A DNA stretch of 64,000 bases from an uncultured Atopobium sp. (GTDB lineage Bacteria > Actinomycetota > Coriobacteriia > Coriobacteriales > Atopobiaceae), in assembly GCA_947252455.1 (NCBI GenBank), contig CAMXVQ010000002.1, positions 45,702 through 109,701 on the forward strand, given 5' to 3'. The translations under genes and the position numbers were made by a program. Below are positions 6,639 to 16,119 of the stretch, one piece after another. The notes under the pieces were generated by a model, which did not search any database, was not told the DNA's origin, and worked only from the letters and a program-made list of their open reading frames with translations. Numbering within the stretch: position 1 is the stretch's first letter; each line of letters begins with the position of its first letter.

Positions 6639-8366
6639 CTATGCCTGCAATCCTTGACGCTGAGGCACGATCTCATGCACAAGATGGTCAACAACCTCAT
6701 CTACAGGCACTTCTGTGCGCTCACCCGTAGCGCGGTTTTTAACCTCAACACACGCATGTGCAAGAGCCTTTTTACCACAAACAATCTGATACGGAAAGCC
6801 CATAAGATCGGCGTCATTAAACTTGATACCGGGTCGCTCTCCTCTATCGTCTACGATAACTTCAATACCTGCTTTAATAAGACCTTCAGCCAAACGCTGC
6901 GCCACAGGCCATACCGTTTCATCGTGAACATCTAGCGGAATAACAGCTACTTCATAAGGAGCAACAGATACAGGCCAAATAATACCGTGCTCATCGTGTG
7001 ACTGCTCTACAACCGCTGCAAGTGTTCTGGAAACACCAATACCATAGCAACCCATGATAAAAGGCTTTTCGGTACCGTCTTCATCCATAAAGGTTGCACC
7101 CATAGCCTTTGAATATTTGGTTCCAAGTTGGAAGACTTGAGAAATTTCAATACCACGTGCTGATTTAAGAGCAGCAGAACAACAAGGACAGCTATCCCCA
7201 GCTTCGGTAACAATGAGGTCTTGCCACTCGTTAATAGAAAAATCTTTTCCAAGACAAGCATGACGAAGGTGATAATCTACTTCGTTAGCACCACAAATCC
7301 ATTGACTGAGATCCTTCAAAGACGAATCAGCCACTACATGAATTCCTTGAGGCAAGCCAACAGGTCCAATGAAACCCTTATGCAGCCCAAACTGTACAAG
7401 CTCTTCATCGCTCATCATGTGATAATCACCAAAAAGATGACTTGCTTTTACTTCGTTAAGACTACGATTACCCGGAACAAAAACTACAACCGGGTTACCT
7501 GCTTCATCAACAAGCGCAAGAGCTTTGCGCGTGAGACGAACATCAACCTGCAAAAATTGTGCTAGATCTTCAATAGTTTGACATGCAGGTGTTTTGATTT
7601 TTTCGCACGCGGCAACCTCATCGTCTAATACGTCTATTTTGCCAACTGCTGCTTCGGTATCTGCGGCATAATCACACGCGTCACAATAGATAAGCTCGGC
7701 TTCTCCTGCATCTGCCAAAGCCATAAATTCAACAGATGTATCGCCGCCTATTTGGCCAGAATCGGCAACCACTGGCACGGCACGCAAACCGCAACGACGA
7801 GCAATTGTTGCATAGGCATCTTTTTCTTGCTCATAACATTCATGCAAAGATTCCTGATTGGCGCAAAATGAATAACCATCTTTCATGATAAACTCGCGAC
7901 CTCGCATCAAACCAAAACGCGGACGACGCTCGTCTCTAAATTTGTCTTGAATATGATAAAGCGTAACAGGCAAATCCTTATAGCTTTTAAGTTCATTACG
8001 AATAAGATCGGTAAACGTTTCCTCATGAGTAGGACCAAGCGCATACTCATGGTCGTGCCTATCGGTAAGACGCATAAGCTCTGGACCGTATGCACCCCAA
8101 CGACCACTTTGATGCCACAATTCAGCATCGGTTAAAATAGGAGCAAGCATTTCCTGAGCGTCAATTGCTTCCATCTCTTCACGAATAATGGATTCAATTT
8201 TTTGTATTGAACGCCATGCTAAAGGCAAATACGAATATAAACCTGCAGCAGCTTTGCGTATCATACCAGCTCGTACAAGTAATTTATGAGAGGCAATATC
8301 GGCATCAGTTGGGTCTTCCTTAAGAGTTGGTGCATAAAGTTTTGACATTCTTGCATAGCGTTTCAA
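6639..8366 (-). CDS. proS: Prolyl-tRNA synthetase (bacterial type), TTG start
   Basis: Charges tRNA-Pro with proline. The long bacterial form is seen: class II motif 2/3 regions (FRDERRPRFGLMRGREFIMKD described by its RFGLMRGREF core; GCYGIGVSRTLAAVVEQ near the C-terminal third), the YbaK-like INS editing domain between them, and an anticodon-binding domain at the end. The open frame extends to 8513, but I place the start at the TTG 8366-8364. AAAGGA stands six bases before it, and the product then begins MKRYARMSKLYAPTL, as in relatives; the extra upstream residues are unlike the family. Length is 575 residues, close to the usual 570. No T-box sequence was seen upstream. The partner enzyme YbaK, which removes Cys mischarged on tRNA-Pro, lies at 31616-32134. 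Confidence 0.95.
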   Translation of the reverse strand: MKRYARMSKLYAPTLKEDPTDADIASHKLLVRAGMIRKAAAGLYSYLPLAWRSIQKIESIIREEMEAIDAQEMLAPILTDAELWHQSGRWGAYGPELMRLTDRHDHEYALGPTHEETFTDLIRNELKSYKDLPVTLYHIQDKFRDERRPRFGLMRGREFIMKDGYSFCANQESLHECYEQEKDAYATIARRCGLRAVPVVADSGQIGGDTSVEFMALADAGEAELIYCDACDYAADTEAAVGKIDVLDDEVAACEKIKTPACQTIEDLAQFLQVDVRLTRKALALVDEAGNPVVVFVPGNRSLNEVKASHLFGDYHMMSDEELVQFGLHKGFIGPVGLPQGIHVVADSSLKDLSQWICGANEVDYHLRHACLGKDFSINEWQDLIVTEAGDSCPCCSAALKSARGIEISQVFQLGTKYSKAMGATFMDEDGTEKPFIMGCYGIGVSRTLAAVVEQSHDEHGIIWPVSVAPYEVAVIPLDVHDETVWPVAQRLAEGLIKAGIEVIVDDRGERPGIKFNDADLMGFPYQIVCGKKALAHACVEVKNRATGERTEVPVDEVVDHLVHEIVPQRQGLQA

Positions 8367-8610
8367 GATAAATCCTTTCGCTACAGGTATATAACAGTGT
8401 TTAATTATACAAAGAAAAACACGAACGAGCATGGTGACAATGCGTACAAGTGCATAACTTACAAAAATATCTCCTTTAGGAGTTAGCACGAGAATCTTTA
8501 AACCACGTACCATACCTAAGAAATAAACTAACCTGAAAAGAGAATATAATTATAAACAGTCGCCTGCTTAAAAACTTACCTAGATAGTATCTTGCATTAT
8601 TAATAAATCA

Positions 8611-8937
8611 CTATGGTTGTTGACTTTTAAACACCAACGCAAACATACTTATAAGTGACCAAATAAATAATATCCACGAGATAATAAAAGCGATTAGAAT
8701 ATACTCACTCGAAATAGTTAAACCTAAAAAATTGATACCATACACACACATAAGCAAACTGGTAGCTGCCATAGTCTTTGCCTCAGCAATAGCATACGGC
8801 CTTACATCTATTTTATCTCTCTCTTCCTTAAGCATGGTATTATAACCTGAAATCAGCATTAACCACTTATTTCTAAACAGCTGAATGGATATAATAAGAA
8901 AAGAAATTGAGAATGAAAAGAAGACTAATGTTTCCAT
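8611..8937 (-). CDS. DUF3784-type small membrane protein
   Basis: A 108-residue membrane protein with three hydrophobic spans (about residues 5-22, 58-76 and 82-104). Between spans one and two lies WLMLISGYNTMLKEERDKID, which matches the 'GYNTMSKEEK' signature of DUF3784 proteins. The start is taken at the ATG 8937-8935, because AGGAG stands four bases upstream; an in-frame start six codons earlier has no ribosome site. Function is unknown. It is separated from proS (244 bp) and ispG (94 bp) and is probably transcribed alone. Confidence 0.75.
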   Translation of the reverse strand: METLVFFSFSISFLIISIQLFRNKWLMLISGYNTMLKEERDKIDVRPYAIAEAKTMAATSLLMCVYGINFLGLTISSEYILIAFIISWILFIWSLISMFALVFKSQQP

Positions 8938-9031
8938 TGCACTCCTAAAATACACAATGATTTTCTGTCTGTCTTACGATGCGGAAAGCTTATGATCCTT
9001 TAACGATTCTTTTTAAATCATACACCTAACT

Positions 9032-10159
9032 TTAGATATCTTTTGACACGTCATAACCATAACGATCCTGAATCTCTTTAAAGAGTTCGGATACAATGTT
9101 TTCGGCAGCAACACTGCGAATTGGTTTACCGTTTTGAAAGAGCACACCTTTGTCTTTTCCGCAGGCAACACCAATATCAGCATCACGCGCTTCTCCAGGA
9201 CCGTTAACTGCACATCCCATAACTGCAACCGAAATAGGAGCCTTTAATTTAGCGAGTCGCTCGGATACAACGTTAGCCATTTCAATTAAATTGACCTGGC
9301 AGCGCCCACACGTAGGGCAACTTACCATTTCTGGAGTTAGTCGCCTCATGCCAAGAGAGGACAATAAATCCCATGCAACGTATACTTCCTCCACAGGATC
9401 TGCAGTTAAGGAAAGGCGAATTGTATCGCCGATACCTTGTTCAAGAAGAATACCTACACCCACACAATTTTTTACGGTACCCTGCCTTAAGCCTCCGGCT
9501 TCGGTAACTCCAACATGTAAAGGTATATCTGGCAACGCTTGCGACAAGTTTCGATAGGTTTCAAGCGTAGTGGGAACAGAGTGAGCCTTAGCGGACAAAA
9601 CAATGTCATTAAATCCACGGTCTCTAAAATGCTCAACATATCCAGTAGCAGAGGCAATCATTTTTTGAGAAAGCGTTAAATCATCGCGCACGTCAAATTT
9701 GCGATCCAAAGAGCCTGCATTAACACCAATACGAATGGGAATATGGGCCTGCTTTGCAGCGTCTATAACCTTATCAACTTTTTCCATAGAACCAATATTT
9801 CCCGGATTGATACGTAGTGCAGATGCCCCACGTTGTGCTGCCTCGATAGCTAAACGATAATCAAAATGTATGTCAGCAATAACAGGAAGCGGACTTTTGC
9901 GACAAATTTCTTCAAAGCCATCTAGATCACTTTTAAGCGGAATTGCAACACGAATAAGTTCGCAACCAGCATTCATAAGTTTGTTAATTTGTTCAAGTGT
10001 TGCAGCAGCATCTGAGGTCTTAGTTGTACACATCGACTGCACAGATACGGGTGCTCCCCCACCCACTGCAACATCTCCCACAAAAACCTGATGTGTTTTA
10101 GAACGAGCTTTCACTATACTATCTTTCTGTTGTAACCAAATTTTTAATGCACGCAGCAA
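9032..10159 (-). CDS. ispG: 4-hydroxy-3-methylbut-2-enyl diphosphate synthase
   Basis: Iron-sulfur enzyme of the non-mevalonate (MEP) isoprenoid pathway that converts MEcPP to HMBPP. The TIM-barrel part has VGGGAPVSVQSMCTTKT, and the [4Fe-4S] site is in CPTCGRC together with GCAVNGPGEA near the C-terminus. Length 360-375 residues is normal. Two starts are possible: TTG at 10159, preceded by AAGAGG, or GTG at 10114, preceded by AGAAAGA and giving MKARSKTHQVFVG. Family length does not decide between them. It lies 50 bp downstream of rseP on the same strand. Dxr (11591-12805) acts earlier in the same pathway, and UppS (13788-14567) uses its products. Confidence 0.95.
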   Translation of the reverse strand: MLRALKIWLQQKDSIVKARSKTHQVFVGDVAVGGGAPVSVQSMCTTKTSDAAATLEQINKLMNAGCELIRVAIPLKSDLDGFEEICRKSPLPVIADIHFDYRLAIEAAQRGASALRINPGNIGSMEKVDKVIDAAKQAHIPIRIGVNAGSLDRKFDVRDDLTLSQKMIASATGYVEHFRDRGFNDIVLSAKAHSVPTTLETYRNLSQALPDIPLHVGVTEAGGLRQGTVKNCVGVGILLEQGIGDTIRLSLTADPVEEVYVAWDLLSSLGMRRLTPEMVSCPTCGRCQVNLIEMANVVSERLAKLKAPISVAVMGCAVNGPGEARDADIGVACGKDKGVLFQNGKPIRSVAAENIVSELFKEIQDRYGYDVSKDI

Positions 10160-10209
10160 CAGCGCCTCTTAGATGACTTATTGTTTTAAACAGAAGCCAT
10201 ATCGTTTTA

Positions 10210-11577
10210 TTACCCCTGAATAAGAGCTGCTATATCATTTCGCAGCGCAAAAACAAAAAGCAACAAAAAGAGCGCAATTCCAATGTAGGTAACAAACGTT
10301 TGAATCTTAAGTGGTACGGGCTTTCTAATAACTACGCCAATGATTTCAAAGAGCGCCTTACCACCATCTAAAGGAGGTATGGGCAAAAGATTCATACAAC
10401 CAAGTGACATCGAAATCATAGCAGCAAGCATGAAAAACTGTTGAGCGCCCTCTTCTGCTGCACGGGCAGCCATCGTTGAGATTCCCACCACGCTTGAACT
10501 TTGTTGCACAGTTTGTAGTGCATATTGAGGCATAATCAGTCTACACACAAATTGGGTAACCTGAACCGTATACGCAGTAGCAAACTGCAAAGATTGCCCA
10601 ATGCTTGGATACACTACTTTTGTTTGGGCATGAATACCAAAAAGCTCATGAGGCTCAAGATGAGAAAAATCAACTGTTGAGCTGAACTGTTGCTCATCGT
10701 GCACATACTTCATTTCAAACGTGGCGCGGTCTTTCATTTTATCCGACAAAACGCGAACAATATCGGACCATGAGTGTACGAACTCGCCATCAAGTGCCAC
10801 AATTTTGTCACCAGTAGATAAACCAGCATTTTGTGCAAGAGAATTTGCCTCAACACTACCTAAGACATTGGAATCAACCGTAGTAGTCACGCCTGCTAAG
10901 CTCAGTGTGGCAACAAGAACCACAAACGCAAATACAATATTTACGCATGGCCCTGCTGCAAGCGCTATAAAGCGTTTTATAAAACTTTTACCCGTATACG
11001 TGCGCGCTTTTTCACTTAGAAAAAATTGATGAGAATCAGAAAGCGTATAAGCACTACCAGCAGGTTTTACCTTCTCGGGCAAAAAATGATGCCCTGTATC
11101 AAAAAGCGTTAACATCTGATCGTCACGTGCAACAGTGGTATATATAATGTCTTGTTCACTATCACCAGAATCGCTCGTCGCTTTTTGTATCGAAGCCCAA
11201 TCGGCCAACACGGCTAAAAGCTCATGCGCATACGCAGTGCTACATCCAAGTGCCTCGGCACATGCGCCGGCTGTTGTGCGTCCTTGTGTATAAACAAAGG
11301 TAAGACACTGCTCTAACAGTTCATCATCAACATGCGCCATGCCGCAGATACGTGTATATCCACCAAGCAACAAAGGAGTAATGCCAATCTCGGTTCCCCA
11401 TCGTTTGAGCTTATAGGACCATCTATATTTACAGGGCATGCCGATAAAAAATTCGGTCACGCGCATCCCAAACAGGCGAGCAGCAATAAAATGCCCTGCT
11501 TCGTGAATAGCCACAAGAAACGACAAGACAACTGCTCCCCAGAATATAGGCAGTATAATTTGAAGGACTAACGTCAT
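10210..11577 (-). CDS. rseP: RIP metalloprotease (site-2 protease) RseP with an inserted helix-turn-helix-like domain
   Basis: Intramembrane zinc protease that cuts membrane-anchored regulators. The zinc motif HEAGH is at residues 25-29 in the first membrane span. The third zinc ligand region NLLPIPPLDGGK lies in the C-terminal third, and a PDZ domain is at about 238-320. Length is 455 residues, about 90 more than the family minimum. The excess, about residues 80-170, follows the first span on the predicted cytoplasmic side. It contains RTTAGACAEALGCSTAYAHE (100-119), which reads like a winged helix-turn-helix. The gene order uppS-cdsA-dxr-rseP-ispG is common in bacteria and supports orthology. 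Its substrate here is not known. Confidence 0.92.
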   Translation of the reverse strand: MTLVLQIILPIFWGAVVLSFLVAIHEAGHFIAARLFGMRVTEFFIGMPCKYRWSYKLKRWGTEIGITPLLLGGYTRICGMAHVDDELLEQCLTFVYTQGRTTAGACAEALGCSTAYAHELLAVLADWASIQKATSDSGDSEQDIIYTTVARDDQMLTLFDTGHHFLPEKVKPAGSAYTLSDSHQFFLSEKARTYTGKSFIKRFIALAAGPCVNIVFAFVVLVATLSLAGVTTTVDSNVLGSVEANSLAQNAGLSTGDKIVALDGEFVHSWSDIVRVLSDKMKDRATFEMKYVHDEQQFSSTVDFSHLEPHELFGIHAQTKVVYPSIGQSLQFATAYTVQVTQFVCRLIMPQYALQTVQQSSSVVGISTMAARAAEEGAQQFFMLAAMISMSLGCMNLLPIPPLDGGKALFEIIGVVIRKPVPLKIQTFVTYIGIALFLLLFVFALRNDIAALIQG

Positions 11578-11590
11578 ACATTCTCCGAAA

Positions 11591-12805
11591 CTAAGATAGA
11601 TAAGTTTGTGCGCACATACGTGCCTGCGTGTCTACTTCGCGAAGTTGTTCAAGCGATTCAACGGGTGCAGGCTCACATTTTTGCATCGTTTGGGCAACAA
11701 TACGTTCGATATCTAAAAATGAACAGCAACCTTCTCTAAATGCTTTATTAGCTACCTCATTTGCAGCATTCATAATACATGGCATGGTTCCACCCGTTTT
11801 ACCTGCTTGTAATGCAAGTTTTAGGCAACCAAACGTTGTGGTGTCAGGAGCCGCAAAACTAAGATCAGAAATAGTTCGCCAGTCGGGTAACTTTGTTGAT
11901 GGCGTATCCCAACGATTAGGATAGCTGAGCGCATATTGAATGGGAATACGCATATCAGAAGGTCCAAGCTGCGCCTTTGTTGTACCATCTTTAAATTGAA
12001 CCATAGAATGAATCATGCTTTGTCGGTGAATGACAACATGAATGTCATCAATTGGCAGTTCAAACAGACGTGTCGCCTCTAAGACTTCTAATCCTTTATT
12101 CATAAGTGTTGCCGAGTCAATCGTAATTTTTGAACCCATTTTCCACGTAGGGTGACGAAGTGCATCGGCGGCAGTAACGCTGCCAAGTTCATCACGCGTT
12201 TTAGCGTAAAACGGTCCCCCTGAACAGGTAAGCCAGATATCACTGAGCTCACGTAAAGACTCGCCTTGAAGACATTGAAAAATTGCACTGTGTTCGGAAT
12301 CAACTGGGATAAGCTTCCCAGGTTTAACAAGCGGCATAATGAGATCGCCAGCCACAACAAGCGATTCCTTATTAGCATAAGCAAGTGTCTTACCGCATTT
12401 GAGCGCGTGATAACCCACTTCCATGCCTGCAGCTCCAACAATGGCACACACAACAAGATCAATGTCGTCTCTTTGAACAATATCAAGGAGTGCTTGAGAA
12501 CCAAATTTGCACGAGCACGTGGCAGGAAGATTATCCAGGATGGCATCATCTTTATGTGTTACATCAACTACGACAACGTGCTGTGCGCCACATGTACGCG
12601 CCGCTTTAACAAGCGCGTCGCACGAATTGTAAACAGAGAGCGCAACGACATCAATCTTATCGCGGTGTTGGAGACATACATCAAGCGTTTGAGTGCCAAT
12701 TGAACCCGATGAGCCTAAAATTGCCACACGCAAACGTTTATGAGCATATTCATCAGATGAAGATGAATCAAACTGCTGAGAAGAATTTGTAGTAAATAAA
12801 CTCAT
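11591..12805 (-). CDS. dxr: 1-deoxy-D-xylulose 5-phosphate reductoisomerase
   Basis: First committed enzyme of the MEP isoprenoid pathway: DXP to MEP with NADPH and a divalent metal. The NADPH-binding start VAILGSSGSIGTQTLDV, the KES motif in YANKESLVVAG and the active-site region PVDSEHSAIFQCLQG are intact. The ATG at 12805 overlaps the cdsA stop by four bases (ATGA), showing translational coupling. A longer frame exists but has no ribosome site. Length is 404 residues, slightly above the usual 385-400 because of an N-terminal Ser-rich tail of about 25 residues (TTNSSQQFDSSSSDEYAHK). RseP follows after 13 bp. Confidence 0.96.
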   Translation of the reverse strand: MSLFTTNSSQQFDSSSSDEYAHKRLRVAILGSSGSIGTQTLDVCLQHRDKIDVVALSVYNSCDALVKAARTCGAQHVVVVDVTHKDDAILDNLPATCSCKFGSQALLDIVQRDDIDLVVCAIVGAAGMEVGYHALKCGKTLAYANKESLVVAGDLIMPLVKPGKLIPVDSEHSAIFQCLQGESLRELSDIWLTCSGGPFYAKTRDELGSVTAADALRHPTWKMGSKITIDSATLMNKGLEVLEATRLFELPIDDIHVVIHRQSMIHSMVQFKDGTTKAQLGPSDMRIPIQYALSYPNRWDTPSTKLPDWRTISDLSFAAPDTTTFGCLKLALQAGKTGGTMPCIMNAANEVANKAFREGCCSFLDIERIVAQTMQKCEPAPVESLEQLREVDTQARMCAQTYLS

Positions 12806-13791
12806 ATAAGACCACCTAAAACAAGCAAAAAATATGCTGCAGTGCACCCAAAAAGCATGGAATCGCTGCGGTCAAGCAAACCACCATGACCAGGCATTAT
12901 AGTGCCAGAATCTTTAAGGTGCACCGAGCGTTTAATACGAGATTCAAACAAATCGCCTATAACAGAAACAATACCCACAACTAAACCGCAGATAAGAGCA
13001 TATCCAAGTGAAATATGAACAAGTCTAAAATAATAAATACCAAACCACACCGCAACAGAGGCAGCAAGACCACCATAAAACCCTTCGATACTTTTATGCG
13101 GAGAAATGGTAGGTGCAAGTGGATGCTTACCAAAATTACAGCCTACAAAATACGCCGAAATATCATTTGCCCAAACCGAACACATAACTACAAGGGTTAA
13201 AACAGCAGCATTAAAATTTGGCTGGCTACATCTTAAAAGTACGATATGTGAAAAGAGCAGCGACGTATACATGGGAGCAAAAAAACTCAGGGCGGTATCA
13301 GCTATCGTAACATGCGGAGACGCAATATAAAACACGCTCAACACCAACGCATAAAGTATTGCCGTACCCAAAAGAAGCGTATACGAATTAAAAAGGGCTA
13401 ATATTGGAAAAAGCAACGCAACAAATAATCCCACAAAATCATAAGGATTATAGTGCGCAAGCTTAATCATATGAAAAAATTCTGAGCAGCAAAGCCAGGC
13501 CATAGCTGCAATCGCAAATGCAGTACTTGCAGGATCAGCATAAATACAACTCACCACAGCAACCGAGTATAAAACACCTGAAAATACACGAAGTAAAAGC
13601 TTTTCGGTCCATGCACGAGCACGTTGCGTTTTGAGCTCGCCTTTTTGTCTAACAGATTCTTTTTGACTGCGTCTTTCTTCGAGCTTTTTTATACCACGCT
13701 CTAAGCCAAGACCAGAAGTAAGGCGCGGGTGCATCTGTTGCTCTGATTCATGAGCAGAACCTCTTTTAGTAAAAACGTGCAATTTACTCAC
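12802..13791 (-). CDS. cdsA: Phosphatidate cytidylyltransferase (CDP-diacylglycerol synthase)
   Basis: Makes CDP-diacylglycerol from phosphatidic acid and CTP in the membrane. The C-terminal signature S-x-I-K-R-x4-K-D-x-G-x2-M-P-G-H-G-G-L-L-D-R-x-D is complete, within about residues 285-310. About eight hydrophobic spans precede and surround it. Length is 329 residues. An N-terminal, strongly basic soluble tail of about 65 residues (KKLEERRSQKESVRQKGEL) is additional to the family core. Start and stop overlap uppS and dxr by four bases each, so the three are translationally coupled. Its product feeds PgsA, encoded at 3884-4654, which also has an N-terminal extension. Confidence 0.95.
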   Translation of the reverse strand: MSKLHVFTKRGSAHESEQQMHPRLTSGLGLERGIKKLEERRSQKESVRQKGELKTQRARAWTEKLLLRVFSGVLYSVAVVSCIYADPASTAFAIAAMAWLCCSEFFHMIKLAHYNPYDFVGLFVALLFPILALFNSYTLLLGTAILYALVLSVFYIASPHVTIADTALSFFAPMYTSLLFSHIVLLRCSQPNFNAAVLTLVVMCSVWANDISAYFVGCNFGKHPLAPTISPHKSIEGFYGGLAASVAVWFGIYYFRLVHISLGYALICGLVVGIVSVIGDLFESRIKRSVHLKDSGTIMPGHGGLLDRSDSMLFGCTAAYFLLVLGGLI

Positions 13792-14567
13792 GAACGAACA
13801 CCCCCAAAACGGCGCGTTCGCTCTTGATATGATTTAATTGCTCGCAAGAAATCCCATTTAGTAAAATCAGGCCATAACGTTTTGGTTATATAAAGCTCAG
13901 AATATGCAATTTGGTACAACAAATAATTTGAAAGACGCATCTCACCCGATGTGCGTATAACCAAATCAGGATCAGGAAGGCCGCTGGTATAAAGATACGA
14001 CGAAAGCACTTCCTCATCAATATCTGACGGCTTAAGTTTTCCATCTTGCACCTGGGTAGCTATACTTTGAGATGCCTGAACAAGATCATAACGTCCACCA
14101 TAATTTACTGCCAACGCAAATACCATGCCCGTATTATGCTTGGTCTGTTGCAACCCTTGTTTAAATACATTACGCGTAGTTGCAGGAAGAGCGTCAATAT
14201 TGCCAAAGAAACGCAAACGAACATTTTCTTGCGCAAAAAGAGGTAACTCCTTAACCAAAGTCGTAGCAAACAAGTGCATAAGCAGGGTAACTTCGTGCTG
14301 AGGACGTTTCCAATTTTCGGTAGAAAACGCGTAAACGCTCAGCACCTTAATTCCCAAACGAACCGAAGCAGTTACAATTTCTTTAAGCGAGGAAACTCCA
14401 GCTTTATGGCCTAAAGCTCTATCCAAGCCACGCGCCTGCGCCCAACGACCGTTTCCGTCCATAATAATGGAAACGTGCGAAGGCAAACGATTCAACGAAA
14501 TATCAGATAAGCTCGTATCGTCTGGCGGACAAGAAAAATATGATTCTAACTCTTGTGAAATAGACAA
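13788..14567 (-). CDS. uppS: Undecaprenyl (or shorter polyprenyl) diphosphate synthase
   Basis: cis-Prenyltransferase that builds the lipid carrier for peptidoglycan and surface-polymer synthesis from IPP and FPP. The signature HVSIIMDGNGRWAQARG is present, with catalytic Asp37 and the diphosphate-binding GNGR (38-41). Further conserved parts are YAFSTENWKRP, the DLVIRTSGEMRLSNYLLYQ C-terminal basic motif and the final ELYIT...W. Length is 259 residues, normal. The start ATG lies directly next to the frr stop codon. In actinobacteria, products of different chain length occur, so the chain length is not settled from sequence. Its product would serve the glycan genes at 38208-50946. Confidence 0.95.
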   Translation of the reverse strand: MSISQELESYFSCPPDDTSLSDISLNRLPSHVSIIMDGNGRWAQARGLDRALGHKAGVSSLKEIVTASVRLGIKVLSVYAFSTENWKRPQHEVTLLMHLFATTLVKELPLFAQENVRLRFFGNIDALPATTRNVFKQGLQQTKHNTGMVFALAVNYGGRYDLVQASQSIATQVQDGKLKPSDIDEEVLSSYLYTSGLPDPDLVIRTSGEMRLSNYLLYQIAYSELYITKTLWPDFTKWDFLRAIKSYQERTRRFGGVRS

Positions 14568-15113
14568 CTAAATCTCCATGACCTCTTGTGATTTAGTTTT
14601 AAGCATTTCGTCGATCTTTGCTACAAACTCGTCTGTCAGCTTTTGGATAGCCTTCTTTTCGCGATTAACATCGTCTTCATTAAGCTCTTCGTCACGTTCT
14701 GCTTTATTATTAGCATCGCGACGAGCATTTCGCACAGCAACTTTTGCATCTTCTGCATATTGTTTACATTCTTTAACCAGTTCACGGCGACGCTCTTCGG
14801 TTGGCTTAGGAAACGGCAAGCGAATAGAAGTACCGTCATTACTAGGCGTTATACCTAAATCAGACGATTCAATAGCTTTTTCAATAGCTTTAAGCGAAGA
14901 CTTATCCCAAGGCTCAACAACCAACATTGAGGGTTCGGGAACTTTAATGCCAGCAAGCTGCACAATTGGAGTAGGTTGACCATAGTAATCTACCCGAATA
15001 CCATCAAGTACCTGAGGATTTGCACGTCCGGTACGAACCTTAGAAAAATTATTCTTAAGTGCATCAATACATTTATTCATGTGTTTTTGTGCTTGATCGG
15101 TATATGCGCTCAT
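14568..15113 (-). CDS. frr: Ribosome recycling factor
   Basis: Splits post-termination ribosomes together with EF-G. The 181-residue protein has the full family pattern: FSKVRTGRANPQVLDGIRVDYYG near the N-terminus, LVVEPWDKSSLKAIEKAI in the middle, and IRLPFPKPTEERRRELVKECKQYAEDAKVAVRNARRDAN in domain I, where R134-type arginines contact the ribosome. GGAGG stands four bases before the ATG 15113. It follows pyrH by 66 bp and touches uppS, which is the usual pyrH-frr-uppS order. Confidence 0.97.
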   Translation of the reverse strand: MSAYTDQAQKHMNKCIDALKNNFSKVRTGRANPQVLDGIRVDYYGQPTPIVQLAGIKVPEPSMLVVEPWDKSSLKAIEKAIESSDLGITPSNDGTSIRLPFPKPTEERRRELVKECKQYAEDAKVAVRNARRDANNKAERDEELNEDDVNREKKAIQKLTDEFVAKIDEMLKTKSQEVMEI

Positions 15114-15179
15114 ATATCCTCCTCATGTTGTTGTCTATGCTACCTCGAAAAAACTTCCCATAATATCTGCGTGCTAAAC

Positions 15180-15908
15180 CTACTTAGACACGTCTTCACA
15201 AACAACCGTACCAACATTTTCGCCCTGTAGTGCACGATCAAAAATACCCTTTGCATCAAGATTGAAGACCATAATAGGCATATGGTTATCGTTACATAAT
15301 GCAGTTGCTGTAGAATCCATAACTTGCAATTCCTTTTTAAGGACGTCCATATAGGTAATTTTGTCGAATTTCTTTGCGTTGGGATTCTTAACAGGATCAC
15401 AATCGTAAATACCGTCGACTTTAGTTGCCTTCATAAGAACTTGCGCCCCAATTTCGCAAGCGCGCAAAGCAGCTGCTGTATCGGTAGTAAAGTAAGGATT
15501 TCCCGTACCAGCCGCAAAAATGGTGATACGGCCTTTTTCCAAATGACGTATTGCACGACGTCGAATATAAGTTTCTGAAACCTGATGCATTTCAATTGCG
15601 CTCATAACGCGACATTGCATATCGTTATGCTCAAAGGTATCCTGAAGCGCAAGCGCATTGATAACAGTTGCAAGCATGCCCATGTTATCGCCTTGAGCAC
15701 GATCCATACCTGCAGCTGCACCAGAAAGACCGCGAAAAATATTGCCTCCCCCAACTACTACTGCAATTTCGAGCCCTGCATCATAGGCTGGCTTAAGCTC
15801 ATGTGCTATATGCTGAGGAACAACAGGATCAATACCAAAGTCTTTATCACCCATAAGGGCTTCGCCTGAGAGTTTAAGAAGAACGCGCTTATATTTGTAA
15901 GCCGACAT
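15180..15908 (-). CDS. pyrH: Uridylate kinase (UMP kinase)
   Basis: Phosphorylates UMP to UDP; hexameric amino-acid-kinase fold. The product starts [18 protein letters not shown]. The ATG 15908 has GGAAAGG six bases upstream, and a longer open frame to 15965 is not needed. Conserved parts are [22 protein letters not shown], the [22 protein letters not shown] nucleotide-binding region (landmark [10 protein letters not shown]) and [13 protein letters not shown]. Length is 242 residues, typical. A strong hairpin at 16059-16090 separates it from tsf, so it probably has its own promoter in the 16000 region. Confidence 0.97.
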   Translation of the reverse strand: MSAYKYKRVLLKLSGEALMGDKDFGIDPVVPQHIAHELKPAYDAGLEIAVVVGGGNIFRGLSGAAAGMDRAQGDNMGMLATVINALALQDTFEHNDMQCRVMSAIEMHQVSETYIRRRAIRHLEKGRITIFAAGTGNPYFTTDTAAALRACEIGAQVLMKATKVDGIYDCDPVKNPNAKKFDKITYMDVLKKELQVMDSTATALCNDNHMPIMVFNLDAKGIFDRALQGENVGTVVCEDVSK

Positions 15909-16058
15909 AGTAAACCTTTCCATATAAACGTACATGCAAAAAAGCCGCATATATCTGTGCATCACATGTAATGCATGTTTTTCTCATTTTAACAGAAGAG
16001 CACGCAAGCTCAGTAGGGAATGTACGCAAAGCAAAGAAGTTACAAAGTAATGAGCAAG

Positions 16059-16090
16059 AAAAACCCGACTTATCAAAGATAAATCGGGTT
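16059..16090 (-). terminator. Rho-independent terminator after tsf
   Basis: Minus strand: AACCCGATTTATC pairs with GATAAGTCGGGTT (13 pairs, one G-T) with a short loop, followed by TTTTTC. It lies 30 bp beyond the tsf stop and closes the rpsB-tsf unit. Confidence 0.9.
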
Positions 16091-16119
16091 AACACTACGT
16101 ATACAAACGATGAAAGAAC

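Noticed and set aside
8367..8610. T-box riboswitch upstream of proS
   Set aside because: No GGTGGTACCGCG-like T-box core is present on the minus strand.
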